Notes: generated by a model not told the origin, from the letters alone. A stretch of 64,000 nucleotides of DNA from Nesterenkonia sp. Act20 (GCF_019173455.1 NZ_JADPQH010000001.1:1-64000), one strand, 5' to 3'. Numbered from the stretch's first letter, positions 29,880 through 38,613 are shown. Numbers and translations: made by a program.

Positions 29880-30917
29880 TCAGCTCGAGGTGCTCTTGCG
29901 CGCCGATCCCCAGATGTCGATGCCGCCATCAACCGCGTGCTTATCGATCGCGTCGAGCTCATCCTGCGAGAAGCTGCGCTGTTCCAGCGCTGCAAGGTTG
30001 CTCTTGAGCTGCTCGGCGCGGCTGGCGCCGATCACCAGGGAGGTCACCCGTTCATCACGCAGTGCCCAGGCCAACGCCATCTGAGCGAGGCTCTGACCAC
30101 GAGCAGAGGCGATGTCATTGAGCGCGCGGATGTGCTGGAGGTTCTCCTCGCTGAGGAAGTCATCGCGGAAGGACCCCTTGGTGGCGGCCCGAGAATCCGA
30201 CGGGATTCCGTTGAGGTACTTATCGGTCAGCATTCCCTGCGCCAGCGCGCTGAAGCCGATGACTCCTGCGCCCACTTCCTCAACCGCGTCGAGAAGGCCC
30301 TCGGTCTCGATCCAGCGGTTGAGCATCGAGTAGGAGGGCTGATGGATCAGCAGCGGGGTACCCAGGTCCTTCAGGATCGCCGCTGCCTTGCGGGTGTCCT
30401 CCGCGGAGTAGGAGGAGATGCCTGCGTAGAGCGCTTTGCCGGAACGGACGGCCGCGTCCAGCGCGGACATGGTCTCCTCCAGCGGGGTGTCTGCATCGGG
30501 ACGGTGGGAGTAGAAGATGTCCACGTGGTCCAGGCCCATGCGGCTCAGCGACTGATCCAGGCTGGAGAGCAGGTGCTTCCGGCTGCCGGTAGGGCCACCG
30601 TAGGGCCCGGGCCACATCGTCCAGCCAGCCTTCGTCGAGATGATCAGCTCATCGCGCAGCCCCGCGAAGTCCTCGCGCAGGATCCGGCCGAAGTTGATCT
30701 CCGCCGAGCCTGGAGGCGGCCCGTAGTTGTTCGCCAGATCAAAGTGGGTGATCCCGTGGTCGAACGCCGTGTGGATGATCTCGCGCTGATTCTCCAGGGC
30801 AAAGTCATCACCAAAGTTGTGCCACAGCCCCAGGGATAGCGGGGGGAGCACCAGGCCGGAGCGGCCCACGCGGCGGTACTCCGCGTTGTCGTAACGGTCT
30901 TCAGCGGGAACGTACAT
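29880..30917 (-). CDS. aldo/keto reductase (YghZ/MgrA type)
   Basis: 345 aa NADPH-dependent reductase of small aldehydes; relatives act on L-glyceraldehyde 3-phosphate and methylglyoxal. TIM barrel with DLANNYGPPPGSAE (catalytic Tyr and Asp), STKAGWTMWPGPYG (catalytic Lys), DIFYSHRPD (His) and the NADP-binding C-terminal LVIGASRAEQLKSNL. The N-terminal YRRVGRSGLVLPPLSLGLWHNFG is typical of this subgroup. Monocistronic on the minus strand; 29714-29879 between it and tRNA-Pro holds nothing recognisable. Confidence 0.93.
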   Translation of the reverse strand: MYVPAEDRYDNAEYRRVGRSGLVLPPLSLGLWHNFGDDFALENQREIIHTAFDHGITHFDLANNYGPPPGSAEINFGRILREDFAGLRDELIISTKAGWTMWPGPYGGPTGSRKHLLSSLDQSLSRMGLDHVDIFYSHRPDADTPLEETMSALDAAVRSGKALYAGISSYSAEDTRKAAAILKDLGTPLLIHQPSYSMLNRWIETEGLLDAVEEVGAGVIGFSALAQGMLTDKYLNGIPSDSRAATKGSFRDDFLSEENLQHIRALNDIASARGQSLAQMALAWALRDERVTSLVIGASRAEQLKSNLAALEQRSFSQDELDAIDKHAVDGGIDIWGSARKSTSS

Positions 30918-30999
30918 GGTGGCTCCTGGTGTTCGAGGTATCGGTGTTCAAGAATCTCTAAGCCCGCCGGTCAACACAGGAGGCAGGCCCTCGATCACC

Positions 31000-32118
31000 T
31001 TACGCCTCTACCGCGGCTCCCTGACCAGCCAGAGCTGATGCCGTGACTTGCAGTTCGTCAGCACTGACCGCCTCGCCGAAGCTGAACCGCACCGCGGTCT
31101 GAGCCTCAGCATCGTCGTAGCCCATGGCGCGCAGCGCCGGTCTCGGCTCGCTGGACCCTGCCGCGCAGGCCGAACCTGAGGAGCAGAAGATGCCCTGCCG
31201 CTCCAGATCCAGCAGCGTGGACTCCCCGCTGCGTCCCGGCAGCACGAACGATGCATGCCCCGCCAGCCGCTGGGACCGGTGACCGGTCAGACGAGCACCG
31301 GGGACGCCCGATTCCACCGCCGCGATGAATCCATCACGCTTCCGCACCAGCGCCGTCACATCCGCGGCAGCAGCCAGGCGCAGGGCCGTGGCCATTCCCA
31401 CGGCTCCTGCCACGTTCTCGGTGCCGGAGCGCAGGTCCCGCTGCTGCCCACCACCATGGATCAGCGGCTCAAAAGGCGTCCGACGGCGCAGGTACAGCAC
31501 GCCGATGCCCTTGGGTGTACCGAGCTTGTGACCGGCAAGACTCATCGCATTGACCCCGAGTGTCTGCACATCCAGGGAGAGCGTGCCCGCGGCCTGCACC
31601 GCGTCGGTGTGCAACGGAATGCGCCGTTCCGAGCACAGTGCCGCCAGGGCCCCGACGTCCTGGACCGTGCCGACCTCGTTGTTGGCGTAGTGGATGGAGA
31701 CGAGGGTGGTGTCCTCGCGCAGCCGTTCCGCGAGCGCTGCGGGGGAGACGACCCCGTCCCGGGCCACCGGGACCGTCTCCACCTTGTAGCCCAGCCGGCC
31801 CAACCAGGCAGCTGACTCGCTCACCGCCGGGTGCTCCAGCGCGGAGATCAGCACGTGCCGCCCTCGGGGGTCTGCGAGCGCGATGCCTTTCACCGCGGCA
31901 TTGTCTGACTCTGTGCCACCGGAGGTGAAGATGATCTCGGCCGGGCGGGCGTTGAGGTGTTCGGCGACCTCGGCGCGGGCAGCTTCCAGTGCCCGGGAGG
32001 CGACCGCCCCGGGCTCGTGCACGCTGGAGGGATTGGCGCAGCCGGTGAGATGTGGCCACATAGCCTCGAGCACCTCGCGGCGCACCGGAGCCGAGGCGGA
32101 CTCATCCAGATAGATCAT
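31000..32118 (-). CDS. cysteine desulfurase, NAD-operon type
   Basis: 372 aa, PLP enzyme of the NifS/IscS family that removes sulfur from cysteine as enzyme-bound persulfide. PLP-binding Lys in SLAGHKLGTPKG, His in ALEHPAV, and the mobile catalytic Cys in CSSGSACAAGSSEP. The N-terminus YLDESASAP deviates from the usual YLDHAATTP (the His that stacks on PLP is altered to Glu). Its ATG overlaps the nadC stop by 4 bases, so it is last in the nrtR-nadA-nadC operon; it presumably supplies sulfur for the [4Fe-4S] cluster of NadA. Confidence 0.92.
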   Translation of the reverse strand: MIYLDESASAPVRREVLEAMWPHLTGCANPSSVHEPGAVASRALEAARAEVAEHLNARPAEIIFTSGGTESDNAAVKGIALADPRGRHVLISALEHPAVSESAAWLGRLGYKVETVPVARDGVVSPAALAERLREDTTLVSIHYANNEVGTVQDVGALAALCSERRIPLHTDAVQAAGTLSLDVQTLGVNAMSLAGHKLGTPKGIGVLYLRRRTPFEPLIHGGGQQRDLRSGTENVAGAVGMATALRLAAAADVTALVRKRDGFIAAVESGVPGARLTGHRSQRLAGHASFVLPGRSGESTLLDLERQGIFCSSGSACAAGSSEPRPALRAMGYDDAEAQTAVRFSFGEAVSADELQVTASALAGQGAAVEA

Positions 32119-33014
32119 GAGCCGGATGACTCCTGACCTGTAGGACTAACGTGCATTTCCAGGCCCATGTCCAAACCCAAGTCCAGCGCTCGTGCGGCGT
32201 GGGTCAGCGCGCCTACGCTGATGATGTCCACCCCGGTGGCAGCGATCGCCCCGATGGTCTCCAGGCTCACCCCGCCGGAGGCCTCCACCAGGGCCCGCCC
32301 GTCGATGAGCTCCACTCCGCGACGCAGGTCCTCGAGCGTGAAGTTGTCCAACATGATCGTGTCCGCGCCGCCGGCCAGCACCGCGTCGATCTGCGCGACT
32401 CGGTCCACTTCCACCTCAATATGGGTGGTGTGCGGCAGGCGCTCGCGGGCAGCCTTGATCGACGCAGTCAGCGCCTCCGGGGAGCTGCCCACCAGCGCCA
32501 GGTGGTTGTCCTTGGCCATGACGGCGTCCGAGAGGGAGAACCGGTGGTTTTTCCCGCCCCCGCAGCGCACCGCGTAGCGCTCCAGCGCGCGCAGTCCCGG
32601 AGTCGTCTTGCGGGTGTCCGTGACCCGCACCCGGTTTCCCGCCACGGCGGCAACGTATTGACTGGTCAGCGTCGCCACCCCGGAGAGCCGCTGGATCAGG
32701 TTCAGCGCCACTCGTTCCGCACCGAGGACCGCCCGCGCGGGGCCCTGCACCGTGGCCAGGACATCCCCGGGGCCGAACCGTGCGCCGTCGTCGGTCGCAA
32801 GACTCACGACGACGTCGGGATCCACCGCGGCGAAGGTTCGGGCGAAGATCTCACCGCCGGCCAGGACACCGGGCTCCCGCGCCACCAGCTGGGCGTGGGC
32901 GGTGGCATCGGCGGGAACGAAGGCGGTGCTGGTGAGATCACCGAAGGGCATGTCTTCGGCCAGGGCGAGGGTGATGACCGCATCGATCTCACGGGCTGAG
33001 AGCTGAGTGTCCAC
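32115..33014 (-). CDS. nadC: quinolinate phosphoribosyltransferase (decarboxylating)
   Basis: 299 aa. Converts quinolinate and PRPP to nicotinate mononucleotide. N-terminal open-faced sandwich, then RVTDTRKTTPGLRALERYAV and CGGGKNHRFSLSDAVMAKDNH with the substrate-binding Arg, His and Lys; the C-terminal VEASGGVSLETIGAIAATGVD binds PRPP phosphate. Begins 9 bases after the nadA stop. Confidence 0.96.
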   Translation of the reverse strand: MDTQLSAREIDAVITLALAEDMPFGDLTSTAFVPADATAHAQLVAREPGVLAGGEIFARTFAAVDPDVVVSLATDDGARFGPGDVLATVQGPARAVLGAERVALNLIQRLSGVATLTSQYVAAVAGNRVRVTDTRKTTPGLRALERYAVRCGGGKNHRFSLSDAVMAKDNHLALVGSSPEALTASIKAARERLPHTTHIEVEVDRVAQIDAVLAGGADTIMLDNFTLEDLRRGVELIDGRALVEASGGVSLETIGAIAATGVDIISVGALTHAARALDLGLDMGLEMHVSPTGQESSGS

Positions 33015-33023
33015 GGTGTCCCT

Positions 33024-34301
33024 TCAGGCTTTCGGCTTCGCGGCGAGCATCCGGTCCAGCGCGATCTTCGCGTGGCTGGAGGCGATCGGATCCACGCTGA
33101 TCTGGTTGTTCACGCGTCCCTCGACAAGTTCTTCCAGCACCCAGGCGAGGTAGCTCGGGTGGATGCGGTACATGGTGGAACAGGGGCAGATCACCGGGTC
33201 CAGGCAGTAGATGCTGCGGTCCGGGTACTGGGCGGCGAGCCGGTTGACCATGTTGATCTCGGTGCCGATCCCGATGCTGTCACCAGGGGAGGAGGCGGCG
33301 ATGAACTTCTGGATCGCGTCGGTGGAACCGGATGCATCGGCGGCATCGACCACTTCCATCGGGCACTCCGGGTGCACGATGATCTTCACCTGCGGATTCG
33401 CCGCCCGCGCCTGGGTGATCTGGTCCACGCTGAAGCGCCGGTGCACCGAGCAGAAGCCGTGCCAGAGCAGGACCTTCGCCTCGCGCAGCTGCTCCGCGGT
33501 GTTCCCGCCGAGGGGCTTGCGCGGGTTCCACATCGGCATCTGCTCCAGCGGCACCCCCATAGCCTTGGCGGTGTTGCGTCCCAGGTGCTGGTCCGGGAAG
33601 AAGAGCACCCGGTGAGCGCGCTCGAAAGCCCATTCCAGCACAGTGGCGGCATTCGACGAGGTGCAGACGATCCCACCGTGGCGACCGCAGAAGGCCTTCA
33701 GCGCGGCGGAGGAATTCATATAGGTCACCGGAAGGATGGGCAGCTTGCCCTCGGCGTCGGGAGCGGTGTTCTCTGGGTCCACGCCGTAGGTCTCGCAGAT
33801 CTCCTCCCAGGCGGTCTCCACCGAGGACTCATCGGCCATATCGGCCATGGAACAGCCGGCGGCGAGGTTGGGCAGGATCACCGACTGGTCCGCGTCGGAG
33901 AGGATGTCGGCAGTCTCGGCCATGAAGTGCACCCCACAGAAGACGATGGTCTTCGCCTGCGGCCTGCTCAGCGCGGCATTGGCCAGCTGGAAGGAGTCGC
34001 CCACGAAGTCTGCGTACTTCACGACCTCATCGCGCTGGTAGAAGTGGCCGAGGATGACCAGCTCGTCCCCGAGCGTGGTCTTGGCGCTGATGATCCGCTC
34101 ATCCAGTTCGGTGTCGCTCATCAGCTGGTAGCGCTCGGGCAGCTGCCCCGGCCGGGAGACTGGATCCGGAAGCTGGTCCGCCTGCGAGGAGCCAGGTCCG
34201 TATCCGGGCACGGTGTCGAAGTCCCAGGGTCCGGCGGCCAGCTTGGTGTTGCAGCTGTCCTTCGGGGTCAGGGTGATCAGGTCGTTGACCGAGGCGGTCA
34301 T
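33024..34301 (-). CDS. nadA: quinolinate synthase (long form)
   Basis: 425 aa. [4Fe-4S] enzyme that condenses iminoaspartate with dihydroxyacetone phosphate to quinolinate. Three cluster cysteines can be placed in FCGVHFMAETA, the YMNSSAALKAFCGRHGG region and CLDPVICPCSTMYRIHPSYL, with further blocks GCSMADM and HPECPMEVVDAAD. The N-terminal 60 residues are an extension typical of actinobacteria. Start overlaps the nrtR stop by 4 bases. No nadB lies between nadA and nadC, where related genomes usually carry it. Confidence 0.96.
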   Translation of the reverse strand: MTASVNDLITLTPKDSCNTKLAAGPWDFDTVPGYGPGSSQADQLPDPVSRPGQLPERYQLMSDTELDERIISAKTTLGDELVILGHFYQRDEVVKYADFVGDSFQLANAALSRPQAKTIVFCGVHFMAETADILSDADQSVILPNLAAGCSMADMADESSVETAWEEICETYGVDPENTAPDAEGKLPILPVTYMNSSAALKAFCGRHGGIVCTSSNAATVLEWAFERAHRVLFFPDQHLGRNTAKAMGVPLEQMPMWNPRKPLGGNTAEQLREAKVLLWHGFCSVHRRFSVDQITQARAANPQVKIIVHPECPMEVVDAADASGSTDAIQKFIAASSPGDSIGIGTEINMVNRLAAQYPDRSIYCLDPVICPCSTMYRIHPSYLAWVLEELVEGRVNNQISVDPIASSHAKIALDRMLAAKPKA

Positions 34302-35005
34302 GGCGTCTCCTGGATGGTGAGGGTGTAGCGGGGGCTGTGCGGGGTGGAGCGGTAGAGCTTGGGCGGGCGGTGCGCGGTGCCGGTCATCCGCTCGCCGGTG
34401 TCCTCCACGGTTCCCTGCGCGAGGATCTGCCGGCGGAAGTTCGAAGGATCCAGCGCCCGGTTCAGGATCGCTTCATAGACCCGGCGCAGCTCGGCCAGCG
34501 GGAAGCGCTCCGGGAGGAAGGCATGAGCGATGGGGGAGTAGGTGACCTTTGCGCGCAGCCGGTCCAGTGCGTAGGCCAGGATCACGCCGTGATCGAAGGC
34601 CAGAACTCCGGCCTCCTCGGCGATGTCATCGGCCGGGAACCATTGAAGGTTCTCGCCCTCCACTGCGGCGGTGTCCTCATCCGCGCGGACCAGCGCCCAG
34701 TAGACGATGGAGACTACCCGCGTGGTGGCGGGGGAGCGGTCCACATTGCCGAAGGCGTAGAGCTGCTCCAGGTGCCGGGGGGCGAGGCCAGTGGTGTCCA
34801 GAAGAGTGGCGCGAGCCGAGCTGACCAGGTCCTGATCAGGCTCCAGAGGCCCGCCGGGAAGGGCCCACTGGCCGAGAAAGGGCTTGCGGATGCGCCGCAC
34901 CAGGGGCAGCCAGAGGGTCAGTTCGCCCGTTTCGGGATGGGGGCGCAAGGCGAAGACGACCGTGCTCACGGCGAGTTCGATCTGCAGGTTCGACGGCGCG
35001 GCCAT
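34298..35005 (-). CDS. nrtR: NrtR-type NUDIX transcriptional regulator of NAD synthesis
   Basis: 235 aa. N-terminal NUDIX-like domain (15-150) with GGPLEPDQDLVSSARATLLDTTGL in the place of the Nudix box but without its REUxEE core, so hydrolase activity is unlikely. C-terminal winged helix (about 155-225, SPIAHAFLPERFPLAELRRVYEAIL) followed by SNFRRQIL. This is the NrtR layout, in which ADP-ribose releases the repressor from DNA. First gene of the nad operon, with two similar candidate operators directly upstream. Confidence 0.88.
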   Translation of the reverse strand: MAAPSNLQIELAVSTVVFALRPHPETGELTLWLPLVRRIRKPFLGQWALPGGPLEPDQDLVSSARATLLDTTGLAPRHLEQLYAFGNVDRSPATTRVVSIVYWALVRADEDTAAVEGENLQWFPADDIAEEAGVLAFDHGVILAYALDRLRAKVTYSPIAHAFLPERFPLAELRRVYEAILNRALDPSNFRRQILAQGTVEDTGERMTGTAHRPPKLYRSTPHSPRYTLTIQETP

Positions 35006-35017
35006 GACTCACATCCT

Positions 35018-35066
35018 TAAGGTGACAGTGACACTATGGTCCCGTTCATAAGGTCACGTCAACCTG
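35018..35066. promoter_or_regulatory. candidate NrtR operators (two sites)
   Basis: Two related sites: TTAAGGTGACAGTGACACTA (35017-35036) and ATAAGGTCACGTCAACCTG (35048-35066). Both contain TAAGGT-N-AC and are partly symmetric (AGGT/ACCT in the second). They lie 12-60 bases upstream of the nrtR ATG, the expected place for autoregulation of the operon. Confidence 0.5.
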
Positions 35067-35132
35067 AAGGGGTCGGAGAGATCCGTCGCGGGGCTGATCC
35101 GCGCCCTCGATGGCACCTGAGAACATGGGTCC

Positions 35133-35336
35133 ATGCGCGAATCCCTGACAGTCGTCACCAGCGTGCTCGTGGCGCTCACCGTCAACATCCTGCTGGACGT
35201 GAACACCGAGATGCCGATGCTGCTGCGTTGGCTCGTTGCGGTGGCTCTCTCGCTGCTGGTCACCTGGGACATCTCGCGCTTGACGGCGGACCGGACCCGT
35301 CGTGGCCCCTCCGATTCGGTCCGCGCCGCCGAGTAG
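35133..35336 (+). CDS. small two-helix membrane protein
   Basis: 67 aa. Two hydrophobic segments (LTVVTSVLVALTVNILLDV and MLLRWLVAVALSLLVTWDI) joined by a short loop, then a charged tail (SRLTADRTRRGPSDS). No family recognised. GAACAT lies 6 bases before the ATG, consistent with a leaderless mRNA. Only 31 bases separate it from the phosphoesterase gene. Confidence 0.55.
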   Translation: MRESLTVVTSVLVALTVNILLDVNTEMPMLLRWLVAVALSLLVTWDISRLTADRTRRGPSDSVRAAE

Positions 35337-35367
35337 CCACGCCTCGTGCAGGAATAGGCCCTCCGCA

Positions 35368-36456
35368 ATGACGAAAAGACCCTCCCCGGCCCCACACCTG
35401 ACGCAACGTCCTCGATGGATCTCGGTCTGCGCAGTGGGAGCCGCTTCCGTCCTGACCGTGGCGCTCGCGGTGGAACCCCGACTCTTCGATGTCGAGCAGG
35501 TGTTGGGACCGGCGCAGATGGTCTCGTTCCGCGGAGTGCTCGCGCTGGTACTCGGCGTACTGGCCCTGATCATTGGAGGGCTCTGTTTCGCGGTCACGAA
35601 GCTCCGCGTCCCGCTGGTGGTCATGCTCTCGGTGTTGCTGGCTGGGAGCATCTGGAATCTCGGTGTGGTCCTGGACCGCGGAATCGCCGCCGCGTCCGCC
35701 TCGGACCAGCGGGACACTGAGGTGGAGGACAGCGGATCAGACCGCTCGCACGCGTCTCTCACGATTCTGGCCTGGAACACCCAGGGCGGTGGAGCCTCCG
35801 CTGCGCAGATCGCCGGCGTGATCGTCGATCACGGCGTGGACGCAGCCATGTTCCCGGAGACTACGCCGGAAGTGGCCAGTGAGGTCGCGATGCTGCTGGC
35901 GGATGCCGGGCTGGAGTACTCCTGGGATGTGACCGATGGAGGCATGGGGCGCGGGAGCACTCCCACGGCGCTGGTCGTCAGTGCTGAACTGGGGGAGTAT
36001 CACCACGACGCTGACGCGGGCAGCACACCTAGGCTGCCCAGCGGCGTCTGGCGCACGGACGATCCAGCGCTGCCTGCATTCGTCGCCGTGCACGCGGCGC
36101 CTCCGCTGCCGGAGATGATGCACGAGTGGCGCGGCGGCCTCAGTTGGGCGGCCCACCAGTGTGGCCCGGACGTGGTGATGGCCGGTGACTTCAACTCCAC
36201 CATCGATCACTGGGCCGACTACAGAGAAACTGAGTCTGGCGGTCAACTCGGAGCCTGTGTGGATTCTGCCGCGGCGGTCGGCTCAGCGGCCGACGGCACG
36301 TGGCCGACCGGTGTGCCAAGCGTCCTCGGTGCGCCGATCGATCATGTGTTGACCGGTGCCCACTGGGAGACGACCAGCTTCGTGGTCCTCGCAGACGAAC
36401 AGGCGGCTCGCAGTGACCACCGACCGGTCGTGGCCGAGATCATCCGTGCCCGTTGA
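35368..36456 (+). CDS. membrane-anchored endonuclease/exonuclease/phosphatase-family protein
   Basis: 362 aa from the ATG at 35368 (TAGGCC box 7 bases upstream; the frame opens at 35302 without conserved residues). Three N-terminal membrane helices (about 20-110) are followed by an extracellular EEP domain: LTILAWNTQGGGAS, FPETTPE (metal-binding Glu), VMAGDFNSTIDHW (Asp and Asn) and a final SDHRPVVAEI with the catalytic Asp-His. Acts on a phosphodiester outside the membrane; nuclease or lipid phosphodiesterase cannot be distinguished. Confidence 0.85.
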   Translation: MTKRPSPAPHLTQRPRWISVCAVGAASVLTVALAVEPRLFDVEQVLGPAQMVSFRGVLALVLGVLALIIGGLCFAVTKLRVPLVVMLSVLLAGSIWNLGVVLDRGIAAASASDQRDTEVEDSGSDRSHASLTILAWNTQGGGASAAQIAGVIVDHGVDAAMFPETTPEVASEVAMLLADAGLEYSWDVTDGGMGRGSTPTALVVSAELGEYHHDADAGSTPRLPSGVWRTDDPALPAFVAVHAAPPLPEMMHEWRGGLSWAAHQCGPDVVMAGDFNSTIDHWADYRETESGGQLGACVDSAAAVGSAADGTWPTGVPSVLGAPIDHVLTGAHWETTSFVVLADEQAARSDHRPVVAEIIRAR

Positions 36457-36518
36457 GTCATGAAGAACGCGCGTCTGAGTACTCCTTCACACCGTAGGGC
36501 TTTCGCGCAGCAGTGCTG

Positions 36519-36986
36519 TCAGTCGCCTCGGGCGAAGACGTTCGTGGAGACGGGTGTCGAATTGCGGGGCTGCTCCGCGTCATCGGGCACGGCGATGTAC
36601 ACCCGCCCGCCTCCGCTGATCTGCACCTGTCCTCCTCCGCACCCGGCAAGCCAGTCCTCGTTGCGCGGGACGGAGAGCAGGCATGGACCCGTGTCATCTT
36701 TCGCCATGCCGAGCCATAGCTGGGTGCCTTTGTATTCTCCGACCCAACGCGTGGCGTCGCGGTCAAAATGATCCAGTGCGCGATCTGGCACCGAGTCGGG
36801 TACGGCGCGTTCATTCTCGGGGTCCTGTTCCAAGTCGGTGAAGGTCTGGGATTCAGGGACGCTCTGTTCTTCCGCGGAGTTCTCATCCACACCGCTGGCG
36901 GGCCCGGACTCAGCCGAGCAGCCGGGGGAGGAAGCGAGGACCAAGCCAGCCACGGCGAGAATGGAAATGGAATATTTGGAAGCCAT
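36519..36986 (-). CDS. small secreted lipoprotein
   Basis: 155 aa. Signal peptide ASKYSISILAVAGLVLASSPGC ends in a lipobox cysteine near residue 23. A Glu/Pro/Asp-rich linker (25-65) precedes a compact domain, RWVGEYKGTQLWLGMAKDDTGPCLLSV and CGGGQVQISGGGRVYIAVPDD, with paired cysteines. No family recognised. The codon use is less GC-rich than the housekeeping genes. Divergent from nothing nearby; the next minus-strand gene upstream is another lipoprotein. Confidence 0.75.
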   Translation of the reverse strand: MASKYSISILAVAGLVLASSPGCSAESGPASGVDENSAEEQSVPESQTFTDLEQDPENERAVPDSVPDRALDHFDRDATRWVGEYKGTQLWLGMAKDDTGPCLLSVPRNEDWLAGCGGGQVQISGGGRVYIAVPDDAEQPRNSTPVSTNVFARGD

Positions 36987-37098
36987 CACTTGATCGTGGC
37001 ATAGTCGAAATGAATTTCGCTAGATCTTCCGGGAATTCCAGCGCCGATCACCCTGATGAGTGTCCTTCATGGGATGTTTCGCGATGGGGTGCTGCTGA

Positions 37099-37500
37099 TC
37101 AATACTTGAACCCCCGGGCGGTCCGCTCACCGCCGACCGTCTCCTGCATGTCATTGAGCAAGGCAGAGTTGGACGAGGAAACATCCCAATTCTCTCCACG
37201 GAGATGCTGCGTGGTGCCGACGTCGCCATCGCCGAGATCCTGCATTCCCGTGGGCAAGTCGCCATCCCACACGATGATCGAGTGTCCCTCGGCGCAGCTC
37301 ATGCTCTCGCCGTAGCCGTCGAACTCATGTTTGGTCTGGAGAATCTCACAGGAGAATCCTCCGGAATCTAGGGCCGAGCGGAAGTCTTCGACGCTGTCGT
37401 AGGTGTCATCGGGTTCCACGCTGCCGCAGGAGGTCGTAGAAAAGGTCGTCAGAACAACTGCAGAGAACAATGCGCCGGTACGTATGAGTGTTTGTCTCAT
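37099..37500 (-). CDS. small secreted lipoprotein
   Basis: 133 aa from the ATG at 37500; the open frame reaches 37779 but the upstream part has no signal-peptide logic. Signal peptide RQTLIRTGALFSAVVLTTFSTTSC with lipobox Cys25. The mature part has DFRSALDSGGFSC and YGESMSCAEGHSIIVWDGD, suggesting a disulfide. Family not recognised. It may pair functionally with the neighbouring lipoprotein gene 112 bp downstream. Confidence 0.7.
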   Translation of the reverse strand: MRQTLIRTGALFSAVVLTTFSTTSCGSVEPDDTYDSVEDFRSALDSGGFSCEILQTKHEFDGYGESMSCAEGHSIIVWDGDLPTGMQDLGDGDVGTTQHLRGENWDVSSSNSALLNDMQETVGGERTARGFKY

Positions 37501-37612
37501 GCCTTCATGCTTAAACACGTCGGAGGATACGAGAATCAATGCGAACCAGATGGCCAAGGTGCGACGTCGAATGAGGCATCCGACCGCTGGAACCCGTGCA
37601 TACACTGTGCCC

Positions 37613-37742
37613 ATGGAGGCATTCGAACTGACAGTCATCGGTGAGAGATTCTGGGTGAGCGAAAGGGCCCAGCCGGGAGCACATGACGAGGGAAGAGCTG
37701 GAGTCTGAGGCGTACCGCTTCGTCGAGTCCTTCCCGTCTCGA
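37613..37742 (+). pseudogene. broken small gene (internal deletion/frameshift)
   Basis: ATG at 37613 sits 6 bases after TACACT, a normal leaderless start, and reads MEAFELTVIGERFWVSERAQ then PGAHDEGRAGV before a stop at 37708. A different frame from 37683 reads TREELESEAYRFVESFPS. In related genomes short proteins of about 70-90 aa carry an LTVxGExxRVxxRxQPGAxxF-W head and an acidic EELExEAxxFL tail, so this looks like one such gene that lost its middle. The family has no known function. Confidence 0.5.
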
Positions 37743-37820
37743 GCATTGACTTGCCCACCGATTCTTGCAGAAACAGCAAGTCAGTCTGCTGATCGCGGTC
37801 GTTGCTCTTACGTTAGACGC

Positions 37821-38585
37821 ATGAACCACCACACTCACGTTCAGTCAGCGAATCACGAACTCCGCCGGTCCCTCGATCTGGACGCGGAGGTCTTCGGGGC
37901 GGGACTCGCCTCGGCACTTGACCTTTCCGGCGTGACAGATCCCGGCGTCGTCGTCGATCTCGGAGCGGGTACCGGCACTGGCAGCAGACTCCTGCACGAA
38001 CGATTCCCGGAAGCCTCAGTGATAGCGGTGGACCATGACCCCGAGATGCTCCACCTTCTGAAGTCGCAGGGGTTCACCGCAGTGGCCGCGGACCTGGACG
38101 AGGGCTTCCCGCAGATCCCTACAGAGCACATCGACCTGGTGTGGGCGGCATCCTCCTTGCACCACGTGGCCGATCCCACTCAGCTGCTCTCCGGGATCCG
38201 GCACGCGCTCGCGCCGGGAGGGAGCCTCGTCGTCGTCGAACTTGCGACCCTGCCGACCTTTCTCAGTGACCCCGAGCAGGCGGCGCTTGAACAGCGGTGC
38301 CACGAAGCCGCGGATGCCCAGGGGTGGAACCAGCACCCCGACTGGACCAACACTCTCGAGGACGCGGGCTTCACCGTCACCAAGACCGCACTGAGCACCC
38401 GCGCCCCCGCCACGGCCGCCGCGCGAGAGAACGCGCAACACTGGCTTGCACGCTTGCTTCGGCTCGAGAACCTATCGGCGGAGGACCGGGCCGCGCTCGC
38501 TCACCAGGTCGAGGTGCCCGCCGCGGAGCTGACGCTGGCGCCCCGCGCGCACCGCACCGTCTGGGTGTGCACTGCGCGAGAATGA
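37821..38585 (+). CDS. class I SAM-dependent methyltransferase
   Basis: 254 aa from the ATG at 37821. Motif I VVDLGAGTGTGSRLL, the acidic end of strand 2 AVDHDPEMLHLL, then VAADLDEGFPQ, LVWAASSLHHVADP (motif post-I/II) and LAPGGSLVVVELATLP. Substrate unknown; methyltransferase domain 11/25 type. The frame extends to 37683 upstream, but that part belongs to the broken gene above. An alpha/beta hydrolase gene follows 28 bases downstream and is probably cotranscribed. Confidence 0.88.
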   Translation: MNHHTHVQSANHELRRSLDLDAEVFGAGLASALDLSGVTDPGVVVDLGAGTGTGSRLLHERFPEASVIAVDHDPEMLHLLKSQGFTAVAADLDEGFPQIPTEHIDLVWAASSLHHVADPTQLLSGIRHALAPGGSLVVVELATLPTFLSDPEQAALEQRCHEAADAQGWNQHPDWTNTLEDAGFTVTKTALSTRAPATAAARENAQHWLARLLRLENLSAEDRAALAHQVEVPAAELTLAPRAHRTVWVCTARE

Positions 38586-38613
38586 GCACCACCACCGACT
38601 GAGAGAAACTGAG

